Assembly: GCA_027451525.1 (NCBI GenBank)
Contig: DAIDJF010000015.1
Coordinates: 22,736-86,735, forward strand
Length of the DNA stretch: 64,000 bases
Origin: Ktedonobacterales bacterium
GTDB taxonomy: Bacteria; Chloroflexota; Ktedonobacteria; Ktedonobacterales; Ktedonobacteraceae
Reading direction: 5' to 3'
Each line of letters begins with the position of its first letter. The first letter of the stretch is position 1. Of this stretch, positions 29,563-40,212 are shown piece by piece. The notes beneath the pieces were generated by a model. The model did no database searches, was not told where the DNA came from, and saw only the letters and a list, made by a program, of their open reading frames with translations. The translations under genes were made by a program, and so were the position numbers.

Positions 29563-30567
29563 ATGTCTACAGCTCAACCGAAGGCACGACGGCGTTTTCC
29601 AGGTCTTGACGCGGCAGCCCTTCAGCATCCCTATGATCGTGCTGCTCTAGGTGCGTTGCAAAGAGTACCGGGGCTAGATATTGTTGTGCGAAAATTTATC
29701 GAGCTATTCCCTGAACGTGTTGCGTATATTCAAAATGTGGCACAGACAGTAAAGGTGACGCCGACGCAATGTAGCCAGTTGTATGCACAGCTTCAAGAAG
29801 CGTGTGCCATTTTGGATATGCGTGAGCCAGAATTGTACGTGGCGCAATATCCTGTGCCAAATGCCTATACCAGTGGACATGACCATCCCTATATTGTTGT
29901 GACAACGGGTCTGCTTGACCTGATGAGCGAAGATGAAATCACAGCTGTTATTGCACATGAACTAGGCCATATCAAATCGGGCCATGTGTTGTATAAAACG
30001 ATGGCGCGTGGTATTAGTTTTCTGCTCACTATCGTTGGCGATTTAACGCTGGGGATCGGGCGTCTTGTAGGGCGTTCGCTAGAAGCTGCATTGCTGGAAT
30101 GGGATAGGAAATCAGAATTTTCGGCAGACCGTGCGGCGTTGTTGGTTGTGCAAGATCCGCAAGTGATGCTTTCATTAATGATGAAGTTTGCAGGTGGAAC
30201 GCTTTTTCAGCGTAATCAATTGGATACTCATGAATTTCTCAAGCAGGCAGATTTGTATGAAGAGGTAGATGCGAGCCTGCTAGACCGTGTTTATAAGATG
30301 TTTCTAGTCGCGTCTGTAAGTCATCCGCTTACGATTGTACGTGCCCGTGAGATTCTGCGCTGGTCTGAAAGTCGAGAGTATAAGGATATTATAGAGGGGC
30401 GTTATCCACGTATGGCGAGCGAGAGTAAAGGAAAAGGCGTAAAAGGGGAAAGTGGAAAGAATACTGGTGAAAAAGTCAGTGGAAGTGGCCTCTATCGTTG
30501 TCCTCATTGTGGGCGTGAGCAAACAAATCAGCGTTTTTGTAGTCTCTGTGGCGGAGCAATTTCATGA
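29563..30567 (+). CDS. M48 family metallopeptidase with C-terminal zinc ribbon
   Basis: ITAVIAHELGHIKSGHVLYK (HExxH), SEFSADRAALLV; C-terminal YRCPHCGREQTNQRFCSLCGGAIS. Confidence 0.9.
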   Translation: MSTAQPKARRRFPGLDAAALQHPYDRAALGALQRVPGLDIVVRKFIELFPERVAYIQNVAQTVKVTPTQCSQLYAQLQEACAILDMREPELYVAQYPVPNAYTSGHDHPYIVVTTGLLDLMSEDEITAVIAHELGHIKSGHVLYKTMARGISFLLTIVGDLTLGIGRLVGRSLEAALLEWDRKSEFSADRAALLVVQDPQVMLSLMMKFAGGTLFQRNQLDTHEFLKQADLYEEVDASLLDRVYKMFLVASVSHPLTIVRAREILRWSESREYKDIIEGRYPRMASESKGKGVKGESGKNTGEKVSGSGLYRCPHCGREQTNQRFCSLCGGAIS

Positions 30568-31469
30568 ATAAAGAGAGGTTGGGAACCTCTTCGCGTTTCA
30601 TCGGCTATCTGATGGTCTTCAGCGCATCGCTCCTTTTTGGCTTCAACGGAAATTTATCGCGTCTCCTCTTCGACGAGGGTATAACACCTGTCACCCTCGT
30701 CGAATTTCGTATGCTCATCGGAGGAATATGTCTGCTGGCTGTGTTGGTAGTAGGATGGAGAAAAGGACTTAAATTACCAAGGCGGCAATGGGGTTGGATT
30801 GTTGCTTTCGGTCTGTCGTTGGCGATGGTCACGTATACCTATTTTGTGGCGATTAGCCGTTTGCCTATTGCAATTGCACTTGTGATTCAGTTTAGTGCGA
30901 CCGCGTGGATGACGTTGGGAGGGGCTGTGTGGAAAAAACGCTGGCCTTCTCCACAGATGCTGGTAGCATTATTTTTGACTTTTGGGGGCGTGCTGCTATT
31001 AACTGAAATCTGGCGAGCGCATTTAAACGGATTGGATAGTTTTGGTCTGCTTTTTGCCAATCTAGCACTCATCGCGTATATTGTCTATCTTCTACTTGGA
31101 CGGCGTGTGGGACGTGACATTCCCTCGTTGACATCGACAACGTATGGTGCTCTAGTGGCGGCAGTTTTTTGGTTGTGTGTGCAACCTCCCTGGGAGATTC
31201 CTGCCAGTACCTGGACACCACATAACCTATTGCTCATCACGCTTGTGGGTATTTTAGGGATGGCTGTGCCGTTCTCGTTGACGTTAGGGGCACTGCGGCG
31301 GATTGATGCGACGCGTGTTGGTATAGTGGGGATGATGGAGTTGGTTGCAGCGGGAATCATTGCCTATTTCTGGCTGGGGCAGCATCTAGATTTCTGGCAA
31401 ATTGGTGGTTGCCTGTTCGTGATGATCGGTGTGACCGTGTTACAATACGAAAAGCCACAGGCAGTTTGA
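30564..31469 (+). CDS. EamA/DMT superfamily transporter
   Basis: Ten-TM hydrophobic profile, GGVLLLTEIW, paired EamA-like halves; ATGA overlap with previous gene. Confidence 0.85.
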   Translation: MNKERLGTSSRFIGYLMVFSASLLFGFNGNLSRLLFDEGITPVTLVEFRMLIGGICLLAVLVVGWRKGLKLPRRQWGWIVAFGLSLAMVTYTYFVAISRLPIAIALVIQFSATAWMTLGGAVWKKRWPSPQMLVALFLTFGGVLLLTEIWRAHLNGLDSFGLLFANLALIAYIVYLLLGRRVGRDIPSLTSTTYGALVAAVFWLCVQPPWEIPASTWTPHNLLLITLVGILGMAVPFSLTLGALRRIDATRVGIVGMMELVAAGIIAYFWLGQHLDFWQIGGCLFVMIGVTVLQYEKPQAV

Positions 31470-31490
31470 TATAGAGGAGGTAGTTTACTC

Positions 31491-32432
31491 ATGACACTTG
31501 ATCCGCAGGTGCAGGTATTATTGGAACAGATAGCCGCCGCAGGCAGACCTCCACGCTTTGCTATACCATTGGAGGAGGCACGCGCGCTTAGTATCGCCAA
31601 TGCTGCCGCGCTGAATGGGCAACCAGAAGCTGTTAAACATGTTGAAGATAAGATGATTCCAGGCCCAGGAAGTGATATTCCTGTGCGTGTATATACCCCT
31701 GAGGGGACTGGTCCATTTCCTGCACTGGTATTTTTTCATGGAGGTGGCTGGGTTCTCTCAAATCTTGATACGCACGATGGGATTTGCCGCCAGCTGGCGA
31801 ATAAAGGTGGTTGTGTGGTTGTCAATGTGGATTATCGTCTTGCGCCAGAGCATAAGTTTCCTGCCGCGCCGGAGGATTGTTTCGCGGCGACGGAGTGGGT
31901 AGCGAACAATGCGTCGTCGCTCAATGTTGATCCCAAGCGTATTGCGGTTGGCGGAGATAGTGCTGGCGGCAATCTGGCGACTGTGGTCGCTTTGATGGCG
32001 CATGAGCATGGTGGACCAGCACTGGTCTATCAATTACTGATCTATCCAGTTACGGATTATCACACGCCAGGTACGCGTTCGTATGTTGAGAAGAGCGAAG
32101 GGTATAATTTGTCACGTGATGATATGGTCTGGTTCTGGGGCCAATATCTTTCTGATGAGGCTGAAGCGTACCATCCGTATGCCTCACCGCTACGCGCAGA
32201 GAGTTTGCGCGGCTTACCACCCGCGTTCATCATTACTGCAGAACATGACCCATTGCGTGATGAGGGAGAAGCCTACGCTGCGCGTTTGCAGGCTGAAGGG
32301 GTGACCACGGTTCTCAAGCGTTTTCCTGGTGTGATTCATGGGTTCTTCAATATGTCTGGTGTAATTGACCTGGGAAAGCAGGCAATTGCTGATGCGGGGG
32401 CGGCATTGCGTGAGGCATTTGCACATATCTAA
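31491..32432 (+). CDS. HSL-type alpha/beta hydrolase (esterase/lipase)
   Basis: ALVFFHGGGWVLSNLDTHD (HGGG), IAVGGDSAGGNLATVVAL, DPLRDEGEAYAARL. Confidence 0.92.
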   Translation: MTLDPQVQVLLEQIAAAGRPPRFAIPLEEARALSIANAAALNGQPEAVKHVEDKMIPGPGSDIPVRVYTPEGTGPFPALVFFHGGGWVLSNLDTHDGICRQLANKGGCVVVNVDYRLAPEHKFPAAPEDCFAATEWVANNASSLNVDPKRIAVGGDSAGGNLATVVALMAHEHGGPALVYQLLIYPVTDYHTPGTRSYVEKSEGYNLSRDDMVWFWGQYLSDEAEAYHPYASPLRAESLRGLPPAFIITAEHDPLRDEGEAYAARLQAEGVTTVLKRFPGVIHGFFNMSGVIDLGKQAIADAGAALREAFAHI

Positions 32433-32471
32433 GACGGAAACCTTTATGGGCTACCATCCACTCCAACAGCG

Positions 32472-32524
32472 AAGATGGAATTGCAAGATGTTTTCAGCCG
32501 ATATCTTGCAATTCCATCTTTTGT
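32472..32524 (+). terminator. 18-bp perfect inverted repeat, terminator-like
   Basis: AAGATGGAATTGCAAGAT (32472-32489) / ATCTTGCAATTCCATCTT (32503-32520), then TTTTG. Confidence 0.65.
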
Positions 32525-32601
32525 GCCTGATCTTTTCTTTCTCCAACAGTGCTTCAGCCTGATTTCGGGGCCGATGTAGTTGTGCGAAAGGCTGTCAAAG
32601 A

Positions 32602-33339
32602 TTACAGCGCATGTAAGGTGAAAATACCATGTGGGCCATGATAAGCTGCATGGTTCAGCTTTTGCATAATAGCCGGAGTGAGAAGGGTTGCTCTGCGTAA
32701 GGCATTAGGTCCTTCTACATGAACTGCATAGAGGCGAAGGATATCGTTCTCGGCATCATAGGCATACATGGGCGAACCACTATTTCCTGGAAACGTTTCA
32801 TGTAAATGGGAAAGTGTGTTGTATTGGAGAGCGATTCCTTCTACTGGTAGATAGTCAACCCACATTTCGCCTGGATGATTTCCAGGGAAACCCACGAGTG
32901 TTAAGTCTTGCCCAATTAAGTTTGTGTTGTTAACTGTTTGCATCGTAAAATAGAATGGAACGTGAACAGGCCCTGCGAGATTGACCAAGCCTATATCCCA
33001 TTCTGTCTCACCCTCTACATACCGATTTCTGTTGTTATACTGAGCCACGTAGAAAGCGCAGTTGGCATTGATGAAGGGTGTCTGCCCGGCTACGGGACCT
33101 GTTACTACAGGCATAGCACCCTGGTTCCAGCCTGGGTAGAAACGAATTCCGTCGGCTTGGTGTTGGTTGCGAACATCGATCAAATTGTGTCCACATGTTA
33201 AGACCTGGTGGTTGTTGACGAGCGCACCAGACCCCGAATACCAGTTCCCATCGGTAAAGTGCATCATGAGCAATCCAACAGCTGAATAAGGAGGTCTCTG
33301 ACTTTCAGTTGCACCGACTCTGCGTTGTCCGCCGATCAT
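32602..33339 (-). CDS. Trypsin-like (V8/glutamyl endopeptidase-type) serine protease
   Basis: VLTCGHNLIDV (His), EWDIGLVNLAG (Asp), ETFPGNSGSPMYAYD (Ser). Confidence 0.85.
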   Translation of the reverse strand: MIGGQRRVGATESQRPPYSAVGLLMMHFTDGNWYSGSGALVNNHQVLTCGHNLIDVRNQHQADGIRFYPGWNQGAMPVVTGPVAGQTPFINANCAFYVAQYNNRNRYVEGETEWDIGLVNLAGPVHVPFYFTMQTVNNTNLIGQDLTLVGFPGNHPGEMWVDYLPVEGIALQYNTLSHLHETFPGNSGSPMYAYDAENDILRLYAVHVEGPNALRRATLLTPAIMQKLNHAAYHGPHGIFTLHAL

Positions 33340-33568
33340 TGTTTGCTCCTTTGCGTTGCTATCGAGCAACGGTAAGCATGTGCAAGAATATCTATGGGAG
33401 GACGTTTATTGTTCAGTGTACTGAATAAATGAGCACGCTGTCAAGGACGTTAGTAGTATGCTAGTATGATTACTCATGCGTATGATTTGATGAATGAAAT
33501 AATGAGCTTTGATATGGTATACTTCGTTGAAGTTACTCTTGTTGTTCTTAATTAAGGAGGACAGAGAC

Positions 33569-34411
33569 ATGCTCTTACGGCTGAAATTACGTCTTGGCGC
33601 GTGGTTGTTACTTGTCGGCGCGGGTGTAGCTGCAGTGGGAGAACTCTTCACACTTTGGAGTTCCAATCCTCTGACGGGTAACTGGTTTGTCTCAATGAGC
33701 TTGATTGTGCTTGGTACATTGGCTCTGCTCTATGGTATTACAACGTATGCCCAGTTATCCGAAGAAGTCACGCTATTTGGCCTTGGTGGAGTAGGCTTGC
33801 TTATACTGGGAGGATTTGTGCTTCTCCTTGGTACTGTTGTGCTTAACATGGTTGTCGTTCCTTTGTTGTTAGGAATGGCAGCGACGGTGGCGACAGTACT
33901 CAACGCCCCTGGTTCGGCTGTGCAGTCAGCCACTAATTCGGTTGGTTCTGGATTGAACAGTATTGGAGGACTTTTTGGGAGTGGTTCCTCGGTTCCGAGT
34001 GCTCAGATTCCTCAAGCCGATGGAATACAAATTGTCTCAAATACATTAGTGGGACTGCACTTGCCAACACTTGTTGATATAGGCCGATGGGGGCATTTCT
34101 TTTCCTCAGGAGGATCACTGACGTTTGGATGCTTGCTATTAGGGTTTGCCCTGCTGAAGCAAGATTCGTTTTCTCGACCCACCTGTTACGCTCTTATCAG
34201 CACTGCTGGTCTTAATCTGCTCTTTCAATTGCTCTCGCTCAGTCCAATCTTGCCATCGGTAGTGAGTGTTCTGCTTTCAATCACTGGCTTATTGCTTTTT
34301 GCTGCTCTCGCTTTGTTTGGTGCGGTAATCCTTTTTCCCGGACAAGTCTCTCGTTTCTGGTCTGCAAGTGAAAAAGGTGCAAAAAAGTTTGCAGTATCTA
34401 AAAAGAGATAA
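33569..34411 (+). CDS. Multi-TM hypothetical membrane protein
   Basis: SD AAGGAGGA before ATG 33569; several hydrophobic segments. Confidence 0.65.
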   Translation: MLLRLKLRLGAWLLLVGAGVAAVGELFTLWSSNPLTGNWFVSMSLIVLGTLALLYGITTYAQLSEEVTLFGLGGVGLLILGGFVLLLGTVVLNMVVVPLLLGMAATVATVLNAPGSAVQSATNSVGSGLNSIGGLFGSGSSVPSAQIPQADGIQIVSNTLVGLHLPTLVDIGRWGHFFSSGGSLTFGCLLLGFALLKQDSFSRPTCYALISTAGLNLLFQLLSLSPILPSVVSVLLSITGLLLFAALALFGAVILFPGQVSRFWSASEKGAKKFAVSKKR

Positions 34412-34494
34412 GTAGGCTCAAATCAGGCACACCGTTGTTGTTTGCTACGGTTGGCCGTAATCTTGTACACCACGTTCTCCTGAAGGAAAAAAGA

Positions 34495-34530
34495 AAGGAC
34501 AGCGAACAATATTGCTCGCTGCCTTTTTAT
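34495..34530. terminator. Terminator-like inverted repeat
   Basis: GGACAGCGAACAAT ATTGCTCGCTGCCTTTTTA. Confidence 0.6.
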
Positions 34531-34541
34531 ATAAAATGTGG

Positions 34542-35432
34542 CTAGCGAATAGTTTGTTCGCGATGGTTGTTGTTGGATGGGAAGCGGTCCTGACGGTAGC
34601 TTTCTTGATAGGACTCTGTGACGATGCGGCAGATTTCCTGTGGGTCATCACAGAGGCGGAGCAAGGCAATATCTTCTTCATTGACAGTCTTACGCTTAAG
34701 CATGGCATCACGTATCCAAGTAATCATTCCCCCCCAGTAGGATGAGTCATAGAGAATGACAGGAAAGTGATTGACCTTTCTGGTTTGGATGAGTGTGAGA
34801 GCCTCAAAGAGTTCGTCCAATGTGCCGAAGCCGCCAGGGAAAATGATAAAAGCTTCAGCATATTTGATAAACATGGTTTTGCGTATAAAGAAGTAGTTAA
34901 AGTCGAGCGAGATATCCAGGTAGGCGTTAGGTTTCTGCTCGAAAGGTAACTCTATATTACAGCCGACAGAACATGTTCCGCCGTCTTGTGCACCTTTATT
35001 GGCCGCTTCCATGATGCCAGGGCCGCCGCCGGTGATGATGCCAAAGCCTGATTCTGCCAGCAAGCGTGCTGTTTCGACGGCCGCGGGATAGGCAGGATCC
35101 TCCATTTTAAGACGTGCGGAGCCAAAAAAGGCGATGGAAGGTGGGAGGTGGGCCAGGGCATCAAATCCTTCAACAAATTCGCTCATGATGCGAAACACGC
35201 GCCAGGGGTCAGTGAGCGTGAAATCGAAGTGCAAGGCTCTATCAAGAGCGTGTAATTCTTCTTTCTCCTGTTCCTGGGGCATTGGTTCCTTGGGACTTAC
35301 CAAAGGTTGGGTAGGACGACGCAGTAAACGCTCGTCCTCGGTAACTGACTCTTGAGGGCGTGGTGCGCGATAGCGTGGTGATGCTTTTGATCGTTGTCGT
35401 TGGTTATAGCGTTTATCGTAATTACGGCTCAT
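34542..35432 (-). CDS. LOG/TIGR00730 family Rossmann-fold protein
   Basis: [48 protein letters not shown]. Confidence 0.9.
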   Translation of the reverse strand: MSRNYDKRYNQRQRSKASPRYRAPRPQESVTEDERLLRRPTQPLVSPKEPMPQEQEKEELHALDRALHFDFTLTDPWRVFRIMSEFVEGFDALAHLPPSIAFFGSARLKMEDPAYPAAVETARLLAESGFGIITGGGPGIMEAANKGAQDGGTCSVGCNIELPFEQKPNAYLDISLDFNYFFIRKTMFIKYAEAFIIFPGGFGTLDELFEALTLIQTRKVNHFPVILYDSSYWGGMITWIRDAMLKRKTVNEEDIALLRLCDDPQEICRIVTESYQESYRQDRFPSNNNHREQTIR

Positions 35433-37479
35433 GAACTACAAATCCTTCTTCCACTTGGTTAGGTTGCTTTTTTAGAATGACAGTGGCGAGTGGGGGAAGT
35501 GTCAAAAGAAGAGAGTGCGGGCATGATTGCCAGAAAGTTGGTGCGCTAGGCATCAGTTGTGTGTTGGTCAGACCACTGCCCCCATACTGAAGATCGTCAC
35601 TATTCAAAATTTCTACGTATGTGCCTGCATGGGGGACGCCAAGGCGATAGCCATGACGTGGCATGGGTGTAAAGTTGCAGATAAAGACCAGCGTATCGTC
35701 CTCTTGTTTACTACTGCGCATGAATGAGATGACACTGTTATCTGAGTCGTGGCAGTCGATCCAGGAAAAGCCTTCGGGGTCGCCGTCAAGAGAACTGAGT
35801 GCTGGTTCATGCTGATAGAGATAGTTGAGATCACGTATGAAACTCATAAGCTGAGCGTGATGCGGATCGCTGGGTGGTGTAAGCAGATGCCAGTCAAGGC
35901 TTTCGGCAAAGTTCCATTCGTGCCATTGTCCAAATTCACCGCCCATAAAGAGCAACTTTTTCCCAGGATGTCCCCACATATAGCCATAAAATGCACGAAG
36001 ATTGGCGAAACGTTGCCAGAGGTCGCCGGGCATTTTTGTAATCATGGACCCCTTGAGATGTACCACTTCATCGTGCGAGAGAGGCAAAACAAAATTTTCG
36101 GAATAGGCATACATGAGGGAGAACGTGATGTTATTGTGGTGATAGCGGCGATAAATGGGATCAAGATGCATATATTCCAGCATATCATGCATCCAGCCCA
36201 TGTTCCATTTATAGGTGAAACCGAGACCACCGACATAGGTTGGGCGTGTTACTAGAGGCCAGGCGGTTGATTCTTCCGCGATAGTGATCGTGCCGGGTTG
36301 TTCGGCGTAGACGGCTTCATTGAACTGGCGTAAGAAATCCACGGCCTCCAGGTGTTCGCGGCCACCATATTGATTGGCTGTCCATTCACCTGATTTGCGC
36401 ATGTAGTCGAGGTAGAGCATAGAGGCTACGGCATCGACGCGCAGTCCATCGATGTGATATTCGCGTAGCCAGAAGAGTGCGCTCCCAATAAGGAAGTTGC
36501 GAACTTCACTTCGTCCGTAGTCGAAGACATACGTTCCCCATTCCTTGTGTTCCCCTTTGCGCGAGTCGGCATATTCATAAAGGTGGGTGCCATCGAAATA
36601 GCTGAGGGCATGTCCGTCTTTGGGGAAGTGGGAAGGAACCCAATCGAGGATGACACCGATATTATGTAGATGCATGTAGTCAACGAAATATTGAAAATCT
36701 TCTGGGGAGCCGAAGCGGCTGGTCGGGGCATAGTAGCCAGTGACCTGATAGCCCCATGAGCCATCATAGGGATACTCGGTGATGGGGAGAAGTTCAATGT
36801 GAGTGAAGCCAAGTTCTTTGACATGTTGGGCGAGAGCGGGAGCCAGTTCCCGATAAGTCATGTAGCGATCTTCTTCGACTGCACCAGGGGTGCCACGTTC
36901 GGGCACGTGTCGCCATGAGCCAAGATGGACTTCGTAGATGGAGATAGGCGAGCCAAATTGTTGGCGGTGCGCACGTTGCTGCATCCAGTCATCATCTTGC
37001 CATTGGTGTAGATGGATGTCGGCAACGATGCTGGCGTTGTTTGGGCGAAGCTCGGCTGCAAAAGCGTAAGGATCGGTTTTGTCAGCGGAATAATTGTTAA
37101 AACGAGAGTAGACAGAAAATTTGTAGACCTCGCCAACATTCAGGTTGGCGATAAAGCATTCCCAAATGCCCAGGTCGTTATGGCGCAGGTGCATAGGGGT
37201 TGCGCTGCGGACCCATTGGTTGAAATTGCCGATGACCGAGACTGCGAGGGCATTGGGTGCCCATACGGCAAAGTGAATGCCTGTAATGCCATCAATAGTC
37301 CGTTGATGGGCACCCATTTTTTCGTAAATGCGATAATCTTTGCCTTGTCCGAAGAGATACAGATCGAAATCGCTGAAGATAGAGGGTGCATCAGTGATGA
37401 GTGTTGGCTGTGTAGTTTCTGGTTGTTGTAAGGGTGCTGACTCTGGCATAAATGAAATCCTTTGCTTCGTGTTCTCCAT
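35422..37479 (-). CDS. glgB: 1,4-alpha-glucan branching enzyme
   Basis: [81 protein letters not shown]. Confidence 0.95.
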   Translation of the reverse strand: MENTKQRISFMPESAPLQQPETTQPTLITDAPSIFSDFDLYLFGQGKDYRIYEKMGAHQRTIDGITGIHFAVWAPNALAVSVIGNFNQWVRSATPMHLRHNDLGIWECFIANLNVGEVYKFSVYSRFNNYSADKTDPYAFAAELRPNNASIVADIHLHQWQDDDWMQQRAHRQQFGSPISIYEVHLGSWRHVPERGTPGAVEEDRYMTYRELAPALAQHVKELGFTHIELLPITEYPYDGSWGYQVTGYYAPTSRFGSPEDFQYFVDYMHLHNIGVILDWVPSHFPKDGHALSYFDGTHLYEYADSRKGEHKEWGTYVFDYGRSEVRNFLIGSALFWLREYHIDGLRVDAVASMLYLDYMRKSGEWTANQYGGREHLEAVDFLRQFNEAVYAEQPGTITIAEESTAWPLVTRPTYVGGLGFTYKWNMGWMHDMLEYMHLDPIYRRYHHNNITFSLMYAYSENFVLPLSHDEVVHLKGSMITKMPGDLWQRFANLRAFYGYMWGHPGKKLLFMGGEFGQWHEWNFAESLDWHLLTPPSDPHHAQLMSFIRDLNYLYQHEPALSSLDGDPEGFSWIDCHDSDNSVISFMRSSKQEDDTLVFICNFTPMPRHGYRLGVPHAGTYVEILNSDDLQYGGSGLTNTQLMPSAPTFWQSCPHSLLLTLPPLATVILKKQPNQVEEGFVVHEP

Positions 37480-37714
37480 ACCTTAATTTAGAATAGCATA
37501 GAAAGCAAGTATTGCATAGTCGCAAAGCGTATAAGCAGATAGATGTCTGACAAACCCACTATTAGGATGAGTTACTGATTATTACTCTATCACGAAACCC
37601 CCAATTTTAGAACGGATAGAGAGGGTAATACGTATATCAGGTAGAGTAAGTGCCGTATCTTTTTGATGTATCATGCTGAGGCGTTGGCAGATTAGCGAGG
37701 AAGGAGCAGTGTAT

Positions 37715-38113
37715 ATGACGCTCGATATACAGCAGATGAAGGCGCGACTAGAAGAGAAGCAGGTAGAACTGCAAACGCAGTTGAGTGGATTAACTGAGGC
37801 ATATCCAGCACCTGTGGGACCAGTGGAGGCTAGTGAGGGACCGCAAGATTTTGAGGAGGTAGCGGTGGATTTTTTGGAAACGCAACATGAGCAATCGATC
37901 ATGGTAAATGAACAGGCACTATTGACCGAGGTGCAAGATGCATTAAAGCGTATTGAGCAGGGAACGTATGGGAAGTGTGTGATTTGTGGTCAGGAGATTC
38001 CAGAGAAACGCTTGGAGGCGATTCCGTGGGCTGCGCGGTGTGTCAAGGATGAGGAGCAATTGGAGCAGCGTAATCTCAGTCAGGAAGAGTTGTATAACAC
38101 GAATACGTATTAA
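37715..38113 (+). CDS. TraR/DksA-type C4 zinc-finger protein
   Basis: ALKRIEQGTYGKCVICGQEIPEKRLEAIPWAARCVKDEE. Confidence 0.85.
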   Translation: MTLDIQQMKARLEEKQVELQTQLSGLTEAYPAPVGPVEASEGPQDFEEVAVDFLETQHEQSIMVNEQALLTEVQDALKRIEQGTYGKCVICGQEIPEKRLEAIPWAARCVKDEEQLEQRNLSQEELYNTNTY

Positions 38114-38136
38114 TGTGTTGAGATGGGGTGGCTATG

Positions 38137-38180
38137 ATGCCCGAATGTTTCCTACATAGAGGCGGGAAACATTCGGGCAT
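38137..38180. terminator. Terminator-like 16-bp inverted repeat
   Basis: ATGCCCGAATGTTTCC ... GGAAACATTCGGGCAT. Confidence 0.65.
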
Positions 38181-38318
38181 GGAGTTTCTTGTGGACAAGT
38201 GGCGAAAATAAGTGTACCATAGAGAAGGATATCTGCTTTCCTTGATGCTGTATGCCAGATATGGCGGATGTATGGGAATGCGAAATATTAGGTAGAGAGT
38301 CAGTAGAAAGAGAAGATT

Positions 38319-38921
38319 GTGACTGCCAGACGTGCGCGTTTTTATGATGTATTAGCTCTGTTTATAGCAATTATGGTAATTGTGCTTGACCAATGGACGA
38401 AAGCGTTAGTTGTTGAGCATCTTAGCCCTCCGGGAAGCAAGCCGTTCATACCAATCCTGGGTCAGTATCTTGGATTGTATTATATCCAGAATAATGGAGC
38501 AGCGTTTAGTTTGCTTGAGAATAGTGCTATTCTGTCGGTGCTGATTTTGGCCGCTATAGGGGTTGTGGCATATTTGTATGCCCGCATAATAAACTCTGGC
38601 CCGCTCATTTACAAGCTGATTTTTGGTATGATTATTGGTGGTGCGCTGGGAAATCTGATAGATCGCTTGCATCATGGGGGCTATGTAGTAGATTTCATAT
38701 TTTTTCGCATTCCGCAAATTGGCTATCAGTTTGCTATTTTTAATCTCGCTGATGCCTGTATCTCCGTGGGTGTCGTTCTACTCTTTATTTTTGTTGTCTT
38801 TGGAGGGGTACGCCGTGGAGATACGCAAGAACGGCAGGATGTAAAAGAGAATCCGGCAATCTCTCCGTCATCGCAGAGGGGCGCGGCAGTACGCCCTGGG
38901 GAACAAGATGCACAATCCTGA
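38319..38921 (+). CDS. lspA: Lipoprotein signal peptidase
   Basis: LDQWTKALVVEHL, YIQNNGAAFSLLE, GGALGNLIDRLHHGGYVVDFI, FAIFNLADACISVG. Confidence 0.94.
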   Translation: MTARRARFYDVLALFIAIMVIVLDQWTKALVVEHLSPPGSKPFIPILGQYLGLYYIQNNGAAFSLLENSAILSVLILAAIGVVAYLYARIINSGPLIYKLIFGMIIGGALGNLIDRLHHGGYVVDFIFFRIPQIGYQFAIFNLADACISVGVVLLFIFVVFGGVRRGDTQERQDVKENPAISPSSQRGAAVRPGEQDAQS

Positions 38922-39867
38922 AACAATAGAACAGCACGAGCCGAAGCAATGGCTGATTGAGGAAGAGCATGTTGGGCAGCGGCTTGACCGTTATCTGACA
39001 GGCATGTTAAGCCACCTTTCACGCACTGGAGTGCAGCAGTTGATTAACGATGAGTTGGTTTTAGTGAATGATCGTGCCAGCAAGCCGGGATATGTATTGC
39101 GCTTGCATGATGATGTATGTGTGTTGCAAACACATGCATTAGAGCAGGAGAATAGGGTAAAGCCTCAGGTTCTGCCGCTCGATGTCATTTACGAGGATAA
39201 TGATCTGCTGATCATCAATAAGGCGGCGGGGATGGTGGTGCATCCTGCTCCTGGACATTATGATGATACGTTGGTTAATGCGCTGCTGGCGCGCTATCCT
39301 GAGCTACAAGTTATAGGTGATGACACACGTCCAGGTCTGGTCCATCGTCTTGATCGTGACACTTCTGGTTTGTTGATAGTTGCGCGCAATACGAGGACGC
39401 TGACGGCTCTAGGAGAGCAGATGAAGGAGCATGAGATCATCAAGCGTTATCTGGCTCTGGTTGAAGGGATCGTGGCACTTGACCAGGGTAGTATTGACGC
39501 TCCAATCGGTCGTGATCCACGCAATCGTCAACAGATGGCGATTACTGTAACGCAAAGTCGAGAGGCTCGCACGCATTTTCGGGTAATTCAGCGTTTCAAT
39601 CGTCATACATTGTTGTTGCTACAATTGGAGACTGGGCGGACACATCAGATTCGTGTGCATCTGAAGGCGATAGGACACCCGGTGGTGGGAGATCCTGTCT
39701 ATGGTTCTGGTTCTACGCTGTTCCGCAAGCGTTCGCATTTGGAAAGGCAATTTCTCCATGCATGTCAGCTCAAATTTGTGCATCCGACGACTGGTGAGAC
39801 GCTAGAGTTTGAAACTCCGTTGCCTTCTGATTTACAGGCGATCCTGGATGACGAATCTGTCTTATAG
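38908..39867 (+). CDS. rluD: RluA-family 23S rRNA pseudouridine synthase
   Basis: S4-like N-terminus; DTRPGLVHRLDRDTSGLLIVARN; TGRTHQIRVHLKAIGHPVVGDPVYG. Confidence 0.92.
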   Translation: MHNPETIEQHEPKQWLIEEEHVGQRLDRYLTGMLSHLSRTGVQQLINDELVLVNDRASKPGYVLRLHDDVCVLQTHALEQENRVKPQVLPLDVIYEDNDLLIINKAAGMVVHPAPGHYDDTLVNALLARYPELQVIGDDTRPGLVHRLDRDTSGLLIVARNTRTLTALGEQMKEHEIIKRYLALVEGIVALDQGSIDAPIGRDPRNRQQMAITVTQSREARTHFRVIQRFNRHTLLLLQLETGRTHQIRVHLKAIGHPVVGDPVYGSGSTLFRKRSHLERQFLHACQLKFVHPTTGETLEFETPLPSDLQAILDDESVL

Positions 39868-40212
39868 ACACCTGGAAATAAAGAACCTCTCTATGTTATA
39901 CTGTGGTTGTTAGGAACAACGTAGGTATGTATTGTTGTTGATCTCCTTCGATCATGTGTGATTCGTGATCTTCTCTTCGTAATATATGGCCTAATCAGGC
40001 TATTGATAGCTGACAAATTTGCTACACCAAAGGCTTTCCTGTACAATACCGTCGCCCCGTACACCAAGCGGGTGTAACGTATTGAGGCCGCGCATATGCA
40101 TGGATATGTGGGATAGATGGGAATGCCTCCAGGCGCACGGCTCTATTTCTTCAATACATTTTGAGGGATCAGTTTGTCCGTTTGCAGCGATGAGGAGAGG
40201 AGAAATCAGCCT

